Shown piece by piece: positions 17,444-26,244 of a stretch of DNA of 64,000 nt (its first letter is position 1; each line of letters starts with the position of its first letter). The DNA comes from Butyricimonas paravirosa (GTDB lineage Bacteria; Bacteroidota; Bacteroidia; Bacteroidales; Marinifilaceae): NCBI RefSeq assembly GCF_032878955.1, contig NZ_CP043839.1, forward strand, positions 620,001 to 684,000, given 5' to 3'. A program made the position numbers and the translations under genes. Below the pieces are notes generated by a model. It saw only the letters and a list, made by a program, of their open reading frames with translations, searched no databases and was not told the origin of the DNA.

Positions 17444-18289
17444 ATGAAAACAACATTAGTTACCGCACTAATCCTACTCTCCACCACGTTTGCTTTCAGT
17501 AGCTGCAAAGACAGCAGCTACACGCCACCCAAAAACGTCGTGAGTGCCTTTAAAGCCAAATATCCCTCGGCAAAACGAGTAGAATGGGAAGTGAAAAACA
17601 CGTATCAAGTGGCCGAATTCCATATCGACTTCACGGAAGTCGAGGCTTGGTTTGACAACAACGGCCAATGGGTGATGACCGAAAGTGACGTCAAATATAA
17701 CTCCCTGCCCGTGGTAATCCGCAATAGTTTTAAATCCGGAGAATACGGGAGATGGGAAGTAGAAGATGTTGACAAGCTGGAAAGAGCCGGGATGGAGACA
17801 ATTTACATTATCGAGGCAGAACTCGGGGAACAAGAAGTTGCCTTGCACTACTTGGAAAATGGAACGCTAGTAAAAACCCTCATGGATAACGATGGACGGG
17901 GATATCAACCGGAGAGCGCTCCCAAAACAGTCCTACAATTCATTCAGCAGAAATACCCACAGGCCAATATCGTGGAAATCGATCAGGATAAAGGGTTACT
18001 AAAGATTGATATTATTGATCAACAAATCATGAAAGAAGTCGTGTTCAACCACCAGAATCAATGGGTTGTCACCACTTGGGAAGTTTCACACAATAATGTA
18101 CCAACCAACGTGATGAATGTACTGAAAACTTCTTCCTACGCGAATTACCGGATTGACGACATTGATTATGAAGAAAGAGCAGACGGTTCGCTCGTTTACA
18201 TTTTTGAAGTTGAACAAGGGGATCGGGAATTCGATGTCACGATAGATGCCAACAATCTCAAAATTGTATCCGCAATACCGAAAAATTAA
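17444..18289 (+). CDS. PepSY-like (DUF2874) lipoprotein, copy 2
   Basis: 281 residues, lipobox FAFSSCKDSSYT (Cys21), clearly paralogous to the preceding gene 59 bp upstream and to a third copy at 53.9-54.7 kb. The two-half layout is repeated: KYPSAKRVEWEVKNT and GQWVMTESDVKYNSLP in the first half, KYPQANIVEIDQ and NQWVVTTWEVS in the second. No copy of the 11-bp direct repeats is visible in its own leader, so it is probably transcribed with copy 1. A strong hairpin terminator follows at 18454. Confidence 0.85.
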   Translation: MKTTLVTALILLSTTFAFSSCKDSSYTPPKNVVSAFKAKYPSAKRVEWEVKNTYQVAEFHIDFTEVEAWFDNNGQWVMTESDVKYNSLPVVIRNSFKSGEYGRWEVEDVDKLERAGMETIYIIEAELGEQEVALHYLENGTLVKTLMDNDGRGYQPESAPKTVLQFIQQKYPQANIVEIDQDKGLLKIDIIDQQIMKEVVFNHQNQWVVTTWEVSHNNVPTNVMNVLKTSSYANYRIDDIDYEERADGSLVYIFEVEQGDREFDVTIDANNLKIVSAIPKN

Positions 18290-18317
18290 TAAACGAAAGG
18301 GTGCAAAAGTTCGTAAG

Positions 18318-18453
18318 GTTTGTAAAGTTATAAGGTTTATCCCTCAGACTGAATCCATCGGCAACAAAGTTGCCGTAGATAAGGCGCCCGCTAGGGTCAA
18401 TGGACTTTATGAACTTTTAGAATCGAAGGTTCTACTTTATAAACTTTACAAAC
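18318..18453. repeat. Intergenic palindromic sequence
   Basis: GTTTGTAAAGTT (18318-18329) is matched by its exact reverse complement AACTTTACAAAC (18442-18453); between them is a small perfect hairpin GGCAAC-AAA-GTTGCC. The arms abut the terminator that follows. It looks like one of several palindromic intergenic repeats of this genome. Confidence 0.45.
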
Positions 18454-18489
18454 GAGGGGGGCAAAAGATTTTTGCCCCCCTCTTATTTT
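18454..18489 (+). terminator. Strong bidirectional terminator
   Basis: GAGGGGGGCAAAA and TTTTGCCCCCCTC form a nearly loop-less stem with an A-run/T-run on both sides, followed on the plus strand by TCTTATTTTT. It sits 165 bp after the second PepSY-like gene and directly at the stop of the convergent transglutaminase-like gene (18492), serving both. Confidence 0.85.
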
Positions 18490-18491
18490 TC

Positions 18492-19673
18492 TTACAAGTG
18501 TAATTTCACTTCTACCGGTTTCTCTTTCACTTTCACTTCTTCACCAACCCACTGACCGTTTTTATCGAAATAATTCAAAGTATACACTTTATTTTTTTCC
18601 ACCATAAATTCCAACACGTCATTCATATCCTGTCTAGGTCCGGCAGTACGTCCACCACCGATTTGATCTTTACCGCAGAAAATATCCACGTTGGCAGCTA
18701 CCCGATCATCAGATTTACGCATATTGCGTTTATCTTTAAACATCATGACTTTTAGAGGTACGTAATTTCCTCCGGCCAATTGAGATTGATAAACCTCTTG
18801 ATAAATATCCAGATAACGTTGAGTGACATTGATAGCAGGCACGTACTTAATATTAAAATCCCAAACTAACGGGAAACTCTCCCCCGTCGGTTTAAAAGAA
18901 GAGGCCCAGATTGCGTGCATACGATCTTTGGGATCAGCTTTCCCGGCATCGGCAAGGAACCAAGAACGATCGAGCTCGTTCGGGTAATACTCGGTAAAAT
19001 ACCATTTACCGTCCAACCAAACCTCGCACCAGTTATGATTCCCTCGGTTATCATGCCAGTTGGCAGTCCCGGCAATACGGGAAGGAATACCCACCGACCG
19101 CAAAGCATCCGTCAATAAAATAGACAGACCGCTACAAGAGGCCATTCCCTGACGAATAGACTCTGACGGGTTCTGATCCGGTTTCTCGCGGGCCGTGTTG
19201 TAATCCACCTTCACTTCATCCCGGATGTTCTTGTTCACGGCTTTAATTGCCTCCTCCAATGTTTTGCAATTCTCCACGTAAGGAGCGAATCTCTTGTAGA
19301 AATCGGCACGCCATTGATCTCTCTCCTCGTTCAGTGAAGCGTAAGGCAACACGTCATTCAAGAAAATAGAATCCGGCACGCTCTTCGCCCAGGCAAAACG
19401 ATTACGAGCTTCATAGGCCAATTTCACATTCGACAACAAATCATCCCCTTTCATCGTTTTCAAATCCCGCTCCGGCATGTAAGAAATCAAAAAGGCCACG
19501 CCTTCCTTCATTTCCGGAGTAGCACTTTCCAACGCTTTTGCCAGTTCCGGCTGATTCGTTCCCGACGTTTCTAAAGCTTTGTCCAACAAAGCATGATATT
19601 TTTCCGGCACTCCCGGATACTTCGCACATGCAAAGCACATGCAACACAACAACAAGATAAATGTACTTCTCAT
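18492..19673 (-). CDS. Transglutaminase-like lipoprotein
   Basis: 393 residues with a lipobox (CMCFACAKYPG, Cys16). A transglutaminase-core domain lies at about 140-250: catalytic Cys in SIRQGMASCSGLSILLTDAL, His in RGNHNWCEVWLDGKWYFTEY, and an Asp in the following stretch. In bacteria such domains are usually proteases or peptide-bond-modifying enzymes rather than crosslinkers. The C-terminal 100 residues (NVTQRYLDIYQEVYQSQL then a beta-rich tail ending VKEKPVEVKLHL) look like a carbohydrate- or protein-binding Ig-like part. The gene stands alone between convergent and same-strand neighbours; 3 bp separate it from the flavoprotein gene upstream. Confidence 0.85.
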   Translation of the reverse strand: MRSTFILLLCCMCFACAKYPGVPEKYHALLDKALETSGTNQPELAKALESATPEMKEGVAFLISYMPERDLKTMKGDDLLSNVKLAYEARNRFAWAKSVPDSIFLNDVLPYASLNEERDQWRADFYKRFAPYVENCKTLEEAIKAVNKNIRDEVKVDYNTAREKPDQNPSESIRQGMASCSGLSILLTDALRSVGIPSRIAGTANWHDNRGNHNWCEVWLDGKWYFTEYYPNELDRSWFLADAGKADPKDRMHAIWASSFKPTGESFPLVWDFNIKYVPAINVTQRYLDIYQEVYQSQLAGGNYVPLKVMMFKDKRNMRKSDDRVAANVDIFCGKDQIGGGRTAGPRQDMNDVLEFMVEKNKVYTLNYFDKNGQWVGEEVKVKEKPVEVKLHL

Positions 19674-19676
19674 AAA

Positions 19677-20672
19677 TTAATATTGTTTATTACTAAAGTA
19701 TTTCATGAACTGGGCTCTTTCATAAAGATCCGGGTTCTCGATGGACGAATAGGAAAGCATTCCCCGGTAATCCCCGATTGTCTTGAAAGCTTTCGAGTCC
19801 ATCCATTTCCCGATAAAATTATTTATATCCTCGATCACGTGAATACCCTTCTCGTAAAGAACAGAACAAACTTGAACCGTTGTCGCACCTGCCAACAATA
19901 ACTTCACGGCAGCCTCACCACCATGCACGCCCGTGGATGCAGAAATTTCCAACTTCTTATCCTTCCCGGCCAAAATACCGGTCCATCTCAAGGTTGTCCT
20001 CAATTCGGCAGCCGTACTAAACACGGATGCGGCCCCCATCTCCAATGTATTAATATTTATATCCGGCTCGTAGAATCGATTGAATAACGTGGTCGCGTTC
20101 GCCCCGTAAGCCTTGATTTTATCCACGAAAGCGGAAAGGTTCGTGAAATAATGACTGATCTTAACGGAAACAGGTATCTTTATCTGGCTCTTGATGGATT
20201 TCACGATCTCAAAATACACATTCTCCACTTCCGCACTCTCCTTAAACTCGTTCACCGGCAAAATGAAGACATTCAACTCCAGCGCATCTGCCCCAGCCTC
20301 TTCCAACTGGCGAGCAAACGAAACCCATTCACCACCACTAAAACAGTTCACGCTGGCAATCACGGGTATCGTCAAACGACTCTTGGCATTACGAACCAAT
20401 TCCACGTACTTCTGTATCGTGTTGGAACGAATGTACGCTTTGATATAATCCTCGGCCTCCGGGTAAGCATCACCCATCCCGTAACCGGCCTTGAACACAC
20501 CGGAAGTCTCCTCGTTAATCTGTTCCTCGAAAATAGATTTCAACACCACGGCTCCCACTCCTGCTTTCTCCATCTCGACCATCTTCTCCACGTCGGACGT
20601 TAAACCGCAACTTCCCGCGATAATCGGACTCCGTAACTCCAGTCCCATGTATTTCGTCTTCAAATCTGCCAT
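19677..20672 (-). CDS. Dihydroorotate dehydrogenase-like flavoprotein
   Basis: 331 residues forming a TIM barrel of the DHOD type: an N-terminal LELRSPIIAGSCGLT, a phosphate/FMN region VIASVNCFSGGEWVSFARQLEEAGADALELNV, VSVKISHYFTNLSAF with the FMN-contacting Lys, and a C-terminal glycine-rich ASTGVHGGEAAVKLLLAGATTVQVCSVLY. It lacks a clear catalytic Cys/Ser loop of true PyrD and belongs to the DHOD-like group (found widely in Bacteroidota) whose substrate is not established. It is followed 3 bp later by the transglutaminase-like gene and preceded 38 bp by the YggS-type gene, so the three are probably one operon. Confidence 0.85.
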   Translation of the reverse strand: MADLKTKYMGLELRSPIIAGSCGLTSDVEKMVEMEKAGVGAVVLKSIFEEQINEETSGVFKAGYGMGDAYPEAEDYIKAYIRSNTIQKYVELVRNAKSRLTIPVIASVNCFSGGEWVSFARQLEEAGADALELNVFILPVNEFKESAEVENVYFEIVKSIKSQIKIPVSVKISHYFTNLSAFVDKIKAYGANATTLFNRFYEPDININTLEMGAASVFSTAAELRTTLRWTGILAGKDKKLEISASTGVHGGEAAVKLLLAGATTVQVCSVLYEKGIHVIEDINNFIGKWMDSKAFKTIGDYRGMLSYSSIENPDLYERAQFMKYFSNKQY

Positions 20673-20710
20673 AATGATTTATTTAAATAGTTAATAATGA
20701 ATCTTTCAAA

Positions 20711-21391
20711 TTATATATTCGCGTAATTTCTCGCACCGAAAATGGAACTCCCCACACGTACCATCGTACTTCCTTCCTCCACGGCTATCCGGTAATCTCC
20801 GGACATCCCCATGGATAATTCCTTGAATTCAGGGTTCTCTGCGAAATAAGTTGTCTTCAACTCGTCAAAAATCTCTTTCAGGTGATGAAATTCCCGTCTG
20901 ACCTGCACCTCATCATCCGTGTTCGTCGCCATCCCCATCACGCCCACGATCTTCACGTTCTTCATATTCTTGTAATCGGCACTCTCCAAAAGAGCTTTGG
21001 CCTCTTCCATATCCAACCCGAACTTGGTTTCCTCACTGGCTATATAAAATTGCAGCAGGCAAGGGATCACCCGATCATGTTTTTTCCCCTCCTTGTCAAT
21101 GGTCTCCAGCAATTTCAAGCTCTCCACACCATGAATCAAAGAAACGAAAGCGGCCATATACTTCACTTTATTCGTTTGTAAATGACCAATCATGTGCCAT
21201 TCTATATCTTTAGGAAGTACCTCGTACTTCTCCGCCAACTCCTGTACCCGATTTTCCCCGAATACTCTCTGCCCAGCCTCGTATGCCTCCACTATCGCCT
21301 CCACGGGCTTTGTTTTCGATACGGCTACTAATTTTACCCCTTCCGGTAAACTACCGGCAATCTCTTTCAAATTTTCTACAATACTGCTCAT
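20711..21391 (-). CDS. YggS/PLPBP-family pyridoxal phosphate homeostasis protein
   Basis: 226 residues. The PLP-binding Lys is in KLVAVSKTKPVEAIVEAY (Lys27), followed by family marks FGENRVQELAEKYEVL, IEWHMIGHLQTNKVKYM, and the phosphate-binding SMGMSGDYRIAVEEGSTMVRVG with the terminal SSIFGARNY. These proteins are non-enzymatic PLP carriers/regulators that balance vitamin B6 and amino-acid pools. Length matches the family. It is the first gene of a three-gene minus-strand group. Confidence 0.95.
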   Translation of the reverse strand: MSSIVENLKEIAGSLPEGVKLVAVSKTKPVEAIVEAYEAGQRVFGENRVQELAEKYEVLPKDIEWHMIGHLQTNKVKYMAAFVSLIHGVESLKLLETIDKEGKKHDRVIPCLLQFYIASEETKFGLDMEEAKALLESADYKNMKNVKIVGVMGMATNTDDEVQVRREFHHLKEIFDELKTTYFAENPEFKELSMGMSGDYRIAVEEGSTMVRVGSSIFGARNYANI

Positions 21392-21656
21392 TCCTTTTCA
21401 ACATTTAACATGCCCTTGAAATACTACGGACTCACAAATATAACGTAAAATCAGGATATAATGTCAGGGTACAAGCGTTAAAAATTAACGTTTATATTCT
21501 TCCGTTACAGGTTCTCGGGCCACAAGTTGCAAGTTAATTGAAATTTACCCGTGGATGGCATTCTCGCAGCCCGAAGAAGAGACAAAGTAAAAAACGTTTC
21601 ATGTTCTTCTACTCTCACGGAATTTTGTTAATTTTGAATCTTGAAAAAGTGGAAAC
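21392..21656. promoter_or_regulatory. Divergent intergenic region with truA promoter and a repeat fragment
   Basis: No gene. A perfect -7 element TAATTTTG (21629-21636) lies 20 nt before the truA ATG. At 21521-21535 CACAAGTTGCAAGTT matches the arm of a large palindrome at 63683-63744, indicating a dispersed intergenic repeat family. Confidence 0.5.
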
Positions 21657-22403
21657 ATGCACAGGTATTTTATTGAATTAGCATATAACGGAAGTGAATA
21701 TAACGGTTGGCAGATACAACCCAATGCCCCCTCTGTCCAGGAAGAAATCAACAAGGCACTTACCCTCCTGCTAAAACAGGAAATCAACGTGACCGGGGCC
21801 GGACGAACGGACACGGGAGTACACGCCTCGTTTTTTGTGGCCCACTTTGATAGTGATGTTGTCATAGCCCACACGCAAGCCCTAACGGACAAGCTCAATC
21901 GTTTCTTGGGAAAAAACATTGCGATCAAAGATATTTACACCGTACACCCTGACATGCATGCTCGCTTTTCGGCTATCTCGCGTACGTACAAATATTATAT
22001 CAATAAAAACAAGAATCCGTTTACTTACCCGTTTGCCTACCGGCCGCATCCCTTACCGGACATCCGGTTAATGAACAATGCTTGTGAACTTCTCCTACGT
22101 TACGAGGATTTCACCAGTTTCTCCAAACTGCACACGGATGTAAAAACGAACATCTGCCATTTGATGAAGGCCAACTGGGAAGAAACGGATGAACAACTTG
22201 TATTCACGATCAAAGCCGATCGTTTCCTGCGTAACATGGTACGTGCCATCGTGGGAACATTGTTGGATGTAGGGCAAGGACGTATCACGCTGGAACAATT
22301 CCAACAGATTATTGAAAGCAAGGATCGATGCAAAGCTGGAACTTCCGTTCCCGGCAATGCCTTGTTTCTTTGTGACATTGAATATCCCCCGTGTAAACTA
22401 TAA
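21657..22403 (+). CDS. truA: tRNA pseudouridine(38-40) synthase TruA
   Basis: 248 residues, normal for TruA. The catalytic Asp lies in GAGRTDTGVHASFF; other family marks are HRYFIELAYNGSEYNGWQIQPN at the start, FSAISRTYKYYINK, YEDFTSFSKLHTD, and the closing ADRFLRNMVRAIVGTLLDVGQG. It converts U38-U40 of the anticodon arm of many tRNAs to pseudouridine. The next gene begins 11 bp after its stop, so the two share a transcript. Confidence 0.96.
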   Translation: MHRYFIELAYNGSEYNGWQIQPNAPSVQEEINKALTLLLKQEINVTGAGRTDTGVHASFFVAHFDSDVVIAHTQALTDKLNRFLGKNIAIKDIYTVHPDMHARFSAISRTYKYYINKNKNPFTYPFAYRPHPLPDIRLMNNACELLLRYEDFTSFSKLHTDVKTNICHLMKANWEETDEQLVFTIKADRFLRNMVRAIVGTLLDVGQGRITLEQFQQIIESKDRCKAGTSVPGNALFLCDIEYPPCKL

Positions 22404-22414
22404 TACTGAAACAC

Positions 22415-23569
22415 ATGAAAACAAAACTATTCATCATATCCTTTTTCCTGTTTTTACTCACGACGAGTACTTCTGCCTCCGTCAAGTTATCCAAAGATGC
22501 CACGATCAGCATTCTGACGTGTTCCCCGGGTAACGAACTTTACTCGCTGTTCGGACACACAGGCATCCGGGTAGTGGACAAAGCAAACAACATGGATATT
22601 GTTTTCAATTACGGGACGTTTGATTTTGCAACCCAGGGATTCTATTTCAAATTTGCACGTGGCCTACTCCCCTACCAATTATCGTGTTCCGAGTTTCGTC
22701 GTTTTTTATCTTCCTACATTTATGACGAGCGTAGCGTGTATTCCCAGACCTTAAATTTGGATTCCATTCAAAAGCAATACTTGATGGACTTGCTCGTTGA
22801 AAATTATGAACCTGCAAACCGGGAATACCTTTACAACTTTCTATATGACAATTGTTCAACCCGGGTTCGGGACATCATTGAGAAAAGTACAGACAATCAA
22901 ATCACATGGATTGCTCAGCCTTCCACGAAAAGTTTTTGGAACCTTCTGGATGAATATCTAGGTCGTTCCCCGTGGATTCAATGGGGTATTCACACGATCC
23001 TTGGCTCTCCCGCAACCTCCACGGCTACCATCCGGGAACAAATGTTTCTTCCCGATTACCTCATGTATCGTTTAGATTCCGCGGCATATAATGGAACTCC
23101 ACTCGTGCAGCCGATAGAGACAATATATGAAGCACCGGAGCAGGATCTTTCAACACCCTGGTACTTCTCCCCGTTCTTTGTTTTTGCCATTTGTACGCTT
23201 GCACTCATTTTACTTTTACAAAAGGTAAAAAGCCGCCGTTTGCTAAAAGCTATCGCTATTCCCTTCTTTATCGCGACAGGCGTTGTCGGGTGCCTCATCG
23301 TCTTTTTGTGTTTTTTCACGAAACATCCCACGATGTTCCCCAACTTCAATGCCTTCTGGGCAAATCCGTTAAACCTCATCGCCGCATTCTTCCTCGGTAA
23401 ACGCACTCTACCGTGGATCATCAATAAATACTTGTTCATCTACCTCTACCTCTTGATCATCGGTTTTTTGCTATGGTTCCTGTTCGTTCCGGCAGTTCCC
23501 TATGCTTCCATGGTCATCATGGTATGGATGATATACCTCTGCATCCGTCTTCGACAAAGCGGGAAATAA
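22415..23569 (+). CDS. Lnb-like N-terminal periplasmic domain protein (DUF4105)
   Basis: 384 residues: signal peptide 1-21, a periplasmic DUF4105/Lnb-like domain to about 240 with the CHAP/NlpC-like pair His in SLFGHTGIRVVD and Cys in FLYDNCSTRVRDII, then about five membrane helices from residue 247 on (PFFVFAICTLALILLL, AIPFFIATGVVGCLIVFLCF, and others). Lnb-type proteins catalyse acyl transfer to make lyso-form lipoproteins in Gram-positives; in Bacteroidota the DUF4105 relatives are uncharacterised, and acyl-transfer activity here is inference. It follows truA by 11 bp. Confidence 0.78.
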   Translation: MKTKLFIISFFLFLLTTSTSASVKLSKDATISILTCSPGNELYSLFGHTGIRVVDKANNMDIVFNYGTFDFATQGFYFKFARGLLPYQLSCSEFRRFLSSYIYDERSVYSQTLNLDSIQKQYLMDLLVENYEPANREYLYNFLYDNCSTRVRDIIEKSTDNQITWIAQPSTKSFWNLLDEYLGRSPWIQWGIHTILGSPATSTATIREQMFLPDYLMYRLDSAAYNGTPLVQPIETIYEAPEQDLSTPWYFSPFFVFAICTLALILLLQKVKSRRLLKAIAIPFFIATGVVGCLIVFLCFFTKHPTMFPNFNAFWANPLNLIAAFFLGKRTLPWIINKYLFIYLYLLIIGFLLWFLFVPAVPYASMVIMVWMIYLCIRLRQSGK

Positions 23570-23596
23570 TATTTTTCGAGATTCTTTGCCTCAGCT

Positions 23597-23627
23597 CTTG
23601 CAGATTGAAATAAAACCTCTATATTTG
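23597..23627 (+). promoter_or_regulatory. Promoter of tRNA-Phe
   Basis: CTTG (23597-23600) and TATATTTG (23620-23627) with 19 nt between match the phylum promoter; the tRNA begins 18 nt further on. Confidence 0.72.
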
Positions 23628-23645
23628 CACTCGCAATTCAGCGAT

Positions 23646-23718
23646 GGTGCCATAGCTCAGTTGGTAGAGCAAAGGACTGAAAATCCTTGTGTCCCCGGTT
23701 CGATTCCTGGTGGCACCA
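23646..23718 (+). tRNA. tRNA-Phe (GAA)
   Basis: 73-nt cloverleaf: acceptor GGTGCCA/TGGCACC, D arm GCTCAGTTGGTAGAGC, anticodon loop CTGAAAA with GAA at 23679-23681, T arm with loop TTCGATT, discriminator A at 23718 and no encoded CCA. Its 3' end serves as the left attachment site of the integrated element, which leaves the tRNA intact. Confidence 0.97.
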
Positions 23719-23719
23719 C
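23707..23719 (+). repeat. attL of the integrated element
   Basis: CTGGTGGCACCAC, the last bases of tRNA-Phe plus one, is repeated exactly at 34514-34526. If the preceding T-arm bases are included, 19 of 21 positions match. Confidence 0.8.
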
Positions 23720-23742
23720 TTTTTAAGAAAGAAAAACGATGT

Positions 23743-23781
23743 AAATCCCTGAATTTCAAAGAAGTTCAGGGATTTTTCTTT
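23743..23781 (+). terminator. Terminator after tRNA-Phe
   Basis: AAATCCCTGAA and TTCAGGGATTT pair around a short loop and are followed by a TTTTTCTTTT run. A similarly built hairpin follows attR at 34548, supporting an earlier element there. Confidence 0.78.
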
Positions 23782-23825
23782 TCCAAGAATAGGCAAAATT
23801 AGTGGGATTGAAGCAAACCATACGT

Positions 23826-23841
23826 CCTTATTCAAGGGACT
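23826..23841 (+). repeat. Possible integrase arm site, left end
   Basis: CCTTATTCAAGGGACT here recurs exactly at 34437-34452, about 110 bp inside attL and about 65 bp inside attR. Same-orientation repeats near both ends of an element fit arm-type integrase or Xis binding sites. Confidence 0.5.
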
Positions 23842-23940
23842 GTTTTCAAAAGCCCGGAATGTTCCACTGCGAAGTATTTACTTCATTCTTTTACAGCACG
23901 TTGCACTATTTTACATAACAGGGTTCTCGGTTCGATTTCC

Positions 23941-23948
23941 TAACTTTG
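23941..23948 (+). promoter_or_regulatory. -7 element of the integrase promoter
   Basis: TAACTTTG matches TAnnTTTG and lies 21 nt before the ATG at 23970. Directly before it is CGGTTCGATTTCC (23928-23940), resembling the T arm of the tRNA; a -33 element is not clear. Confidence 0.55.
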
Positions 23949-23969
23949 TATCATTAAAAATTGAGCCGT

Positions 23970-25187
23970 ATGGAAAGAAAAAGATTCAGCGTGTTGTTCT
24001 TCATCAAGCGTAGCAAACTGTTAAAAAACGGGGAAGCGCCCGTGCGTGTGCGTGTCACTTATGACCGCCTATACGTGGAACTTCAACTAAAGCGGAGCGT
24101 AAAAGTCCCACTTTGGTCGCAGGAAAAAGAGAAATCGACAGGCAAAGACCGAAACTCCGTAGAACTTAACCATTACATTGACGCCCTGCGTGTGAAATTC
24201 TATCAGATTTACCAAGATTTGGAACTGGAGGGAAAGATTATCTCCGCACGTGCCATAGTGAACCGCTATCAGGGAAAGGACGAAACTTTCAAGTCATTGC
24301 ATAATGTATTCAAGGAACATAACGACAACTGCCGGAAGCTAATCGGGACGGACTATGCCGACATCACCGTAAGACGTTACGACAATTGCCTTAAATACCT
24401 CATGGAACTGGTTAGACGGGATTACAAGGTAGATGATATGTTACTGCGTGAGGTAAACGGGGAACTGGTACGCAAATTCGATTTATACCTAAAGACGGAG
24501 AAGCATTGCGCACAGAATACCGTTATCCGGTACATGAAATGTTTTAAGAAAGTGATAAACCTTGCCATTGCTAACGAGTGGCTGACAAAGAACCCGTTTG
24601 CCGGAATCAAGTTTCACGAGGTGGAGGTAAACAAACAGTTTCTAAGCCAAGCCGAGATAAACCGGATATGGCAGAAAGAGTTCAGGATTGAACGGCTGGA
24701 ACTGGTACGGGATGTTTTTATCTTCTGCGTATATACCGGGCTGGCATTCATAGACGTGTATAACTTGCGCCCCGAACACATTTCAGAGGACAATAACGGC
24801 AACCTGTGGATAGTGAAACCCCGTGAAAAAACAAACAATATCTGCAACATCCCGCTTTTGAGCATTCCCAAACAGATACTTGAAAAGTATAAGGATAACC
24901 CCTACTGCATGGATAAAGGAACTTTGTTGCCCGTTCCCTGCAATCAGAAGATGAACAGCTACCTGAAAGAGATTGCCGACTTATGCGGTATTAAAAAGAA
25001 CCTGACCACGCACACAGCCCGGCACAGTTTCGCTTCGGTTATCGCACTGGCTAACAACGTGTCACTGCCGAACGTGGCTAAAATGCTGGGGCATTCATCC
25101 ACCCGAATGACGCAGCATTATGCGAAAGTATTAGACCAAACGATACTAAGGGATATGCAAGCCGTTGAGAAACAGCTATCCATATAA
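23970..25187 (+). CDS. Tyrosine recombinase/integrase of the tRNA-Phe element
   Basis: 405 residues from the ATG at 23970; an in-frame TTG nine bases earlier overlaps the leader and is less likely. Domains: arm-type DNA-binding region 1-90 (FSVLFFIKRSKLLKNGEAP), SAM-like core-binding 100-205, catalytic domain 210-400. Visible catalytic residues are the conserved Bacteroidota variant YTGLAFIDV in place of TGLR, His-x-x-Arg in THTARHSFAS, His in LGHSSTRMTQ and nucleophile Tyr in MTQHYAKV. It integrates the element at the tRNA-Phe 3' end. Transcribed away from the tRNA, the usual arrangement, and followed by a terminator. Confidence 0.96.
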   Translation: MERKRFSVLFFIKRSKLLKNGEAPVRVRVTYDRLYVELQLKRSVKVPLWSQEKEKSTGKDRNSVELNHYIDALRVKFYQIYQDLELEGKIISARAIVNRYQGKDETFKSLHNVFKEHNDNCRKLIGTDYADITVRRYDNCLKYLMELVRRDYKVDDMLLREVNGELVRKFDLYLKTEKHCAQNTVIRYMKCFKKVINLAIANEWLTKNPFAGIKFHEVEVNKQFLSQAEINRIWQKEFRIERLELVRDVFIFCVYTGLAFIDVYNLRPEHISEDNNGNLWIVKPREKTNNICNIPLLSIPKQILEKYKDNPYCMDKGTLLPVPCNQKMNSYLKEIADLCGIKKNLTTHTARHSFASVIALANNVSLPNVAKMLGHSSTRMTQHYAKVLDQTILRDMQAVEKQLSI

Positions 25188-25195
25188 CCACGAAG

Positions 25196-25240
25196 AAGCC
25201 AGCAACACAGTTTTCAAGAAAACGTGATTGCTGGCTTTCA
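25196..25240 (+). terminator. Terminator after the integrase gene
   Basis: AAGCCAGCA (25196-25204) pairs with TGCTGGCTT (25229-25237), 9 bp perfect, a few bases after the integrase stop. The following 90 bp are a run of TTTCAAGA-like repeats with no gene. Confidence 0.65.
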
Positions 25241-25333
25241 ATCAATCAAACAATATAGAAAACAAGACAGCTATATTTCAATACTTCAATATTTCAAGAA
25301 AGCAAGAAAACAAGATTTCATGTTTTCAAGATT

Positions 25334-25615
25334 TCATTTCTGATAGAACCTTTCCAACAAATCCATGATGTCACTTTCCCGGTAGATGATTTTTCCCGGA
25401 AGCTGCACGTAGCCCAGCAGCCCCGTGTCCCTGTAATCCTGCAACGTCCGTTTGCTGATGCAAAGCCGCCTGCACACCTCATCGCTCGTCAGGTAGTGTT
25501 CACCGTTCAATACCGGGCGATAGTTCATTACCACATACTCCACGTTTTCCAGCACCCTGTCAAGGGAAGAAAACAGTACCAGCGTGGTTTCGGAATCTTT
25601 CGTTATCAAATCCAT
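25334..25615 (-). CDS. Excisionase-like helix-turn-helix protein
   Basis: 93 residues. The C-terminal half is an HTH_17/MerR-like domain: YLTSDEVCRRLCISKRTLQD then YRDTGLLGYVQLPGKIIYRESDIMDLLERF. Such proteins in Bacteroides mobile elements act in excision or control of mobilization genes. It starts 4 bp downstream of the stop of the companion HTH gene, so both form one minus-strand transcript facing the integrase. Confidence 0.88.
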   Translation of the reverse strand: MDLITKDSETTLVLFSSLDRVLENVEYVVMNYRPVLNGEHYLTSDEVCRRLCISKRTLQDYRDTGLLGYVQLPGKIIYRESDIMDLLERFYQK

Positions 25616-25619
25616 ACGC

Positions 25620-25907
25620 CTACTTTTTAGAATTGTCCCTTACTTGGTTGAGCAAAAATGTTTCCACGTCCGAAGCCTTGTAGTAAATCTTATTGTTAAT
25701 CTGCGAGTAAGGCAGTTTCCCCGTGTCACGGTAGGTCTGCATCGTCCGGGCTGAAACGTTCAGCAGACGGCAGGTTTCGCAGTTATCCAGCCATTTGTCA
25801 CGCTTCCTGCGTAAAGGCACGCAGAGCGCATCCACACGACCCACAAAATTTTCAAACCTCTGTTTCCATAGTTCAAAGGTTTTCTTTTCAATCGTCACTA
25901 TTTCCAT
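25620..25907 (-). CDS. Excisionase-like helix-turn-helix protein
   Basis: 95 residues from the ATG at 25905-25907, chosen because a perfect -7 promoter element lies 48 bp upstream (25955-25962); a longer open frame upstream overlaps that promoter. The HTH_17 domain occupies the second half: WLDNCETCRLLNVSARTMQT then YRDTGKLPYSQINNKIYYKASDVETFLL. Paralogous to the gene downstream and to the one at 31.3-31.6 kb. Likely role: excision or element regulation. Confidence 0.85.
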   Translation of the reverse strand: MEIVTIEKKTFELWKQRFENFVGRVDALCVPLRRKRDKWLDNCETCRLLNVSARTMQTYRDTGKLPYSQINNKIYYKASDVETFLLNQVRDNSKK

Positions 25908-25954
25908 AACCGATATATTTATTCTTGTCAATACTCCGTTTTTCTTCACTGGTG

Positions 25955-25962
25955 CAAATATA
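25955..25962 (-). promoter_or_regulatory. -7 element for the HTH gene pair
   Basis: TATATTTG on the minus strand, a perfect TAnnTTTG match, about 48 nt upstream of the ATG at 25907. The rest of the 25.9-26.2 kb interval shows no gene. Confidence 0.6.
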
Positions 25963-26161
25963 TAAGGCTGAATAATAGGTTGTTTTCCTCTGTCCATAAA
26001 TGACCTTGCGTGTCCGAAAATGTCCACCACCAACCCAAAAACAACATGAAAGAAACGAAACGATAACAAAAACCCCGTCTTTTCCTCACTTACTAAATAA
26101 GTAAGGTAATGAACACAAAACCGTTTTCTATTTGCCGACATTAATTTGGTGCAGAGCGAAG

Positions 26162-26196
26162 CAAAGCGATTCCAAATGGCTGACGCTTTGTTTTTT
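26162..26196 (+). terminator. Intrinsic terminator or attenuator before a plus-strand HTH gene
   Basis: CAAAGCG (26162-26168) pairs with CGCTTTG (26184-26190), followed by TTTTTT. No gene ends just upstream on this strand, so it could be a leader attenuator for the gene at 26245 or a barrier against antisense reading. Confidence 0.6.
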
Positions 26197-26244
26197 ACCG
26201 ATTTTTCTTATTTTATTTGTGGTGCTAATTCAAAATAAGCACTC

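Noticed and set aside
25908..26141. Longer N-terminus for the HTH gene at 25620-25907
   Set aside because: The extension would contain the perfect -7 promoter element at 25955-25962 and has no HTH-family character.
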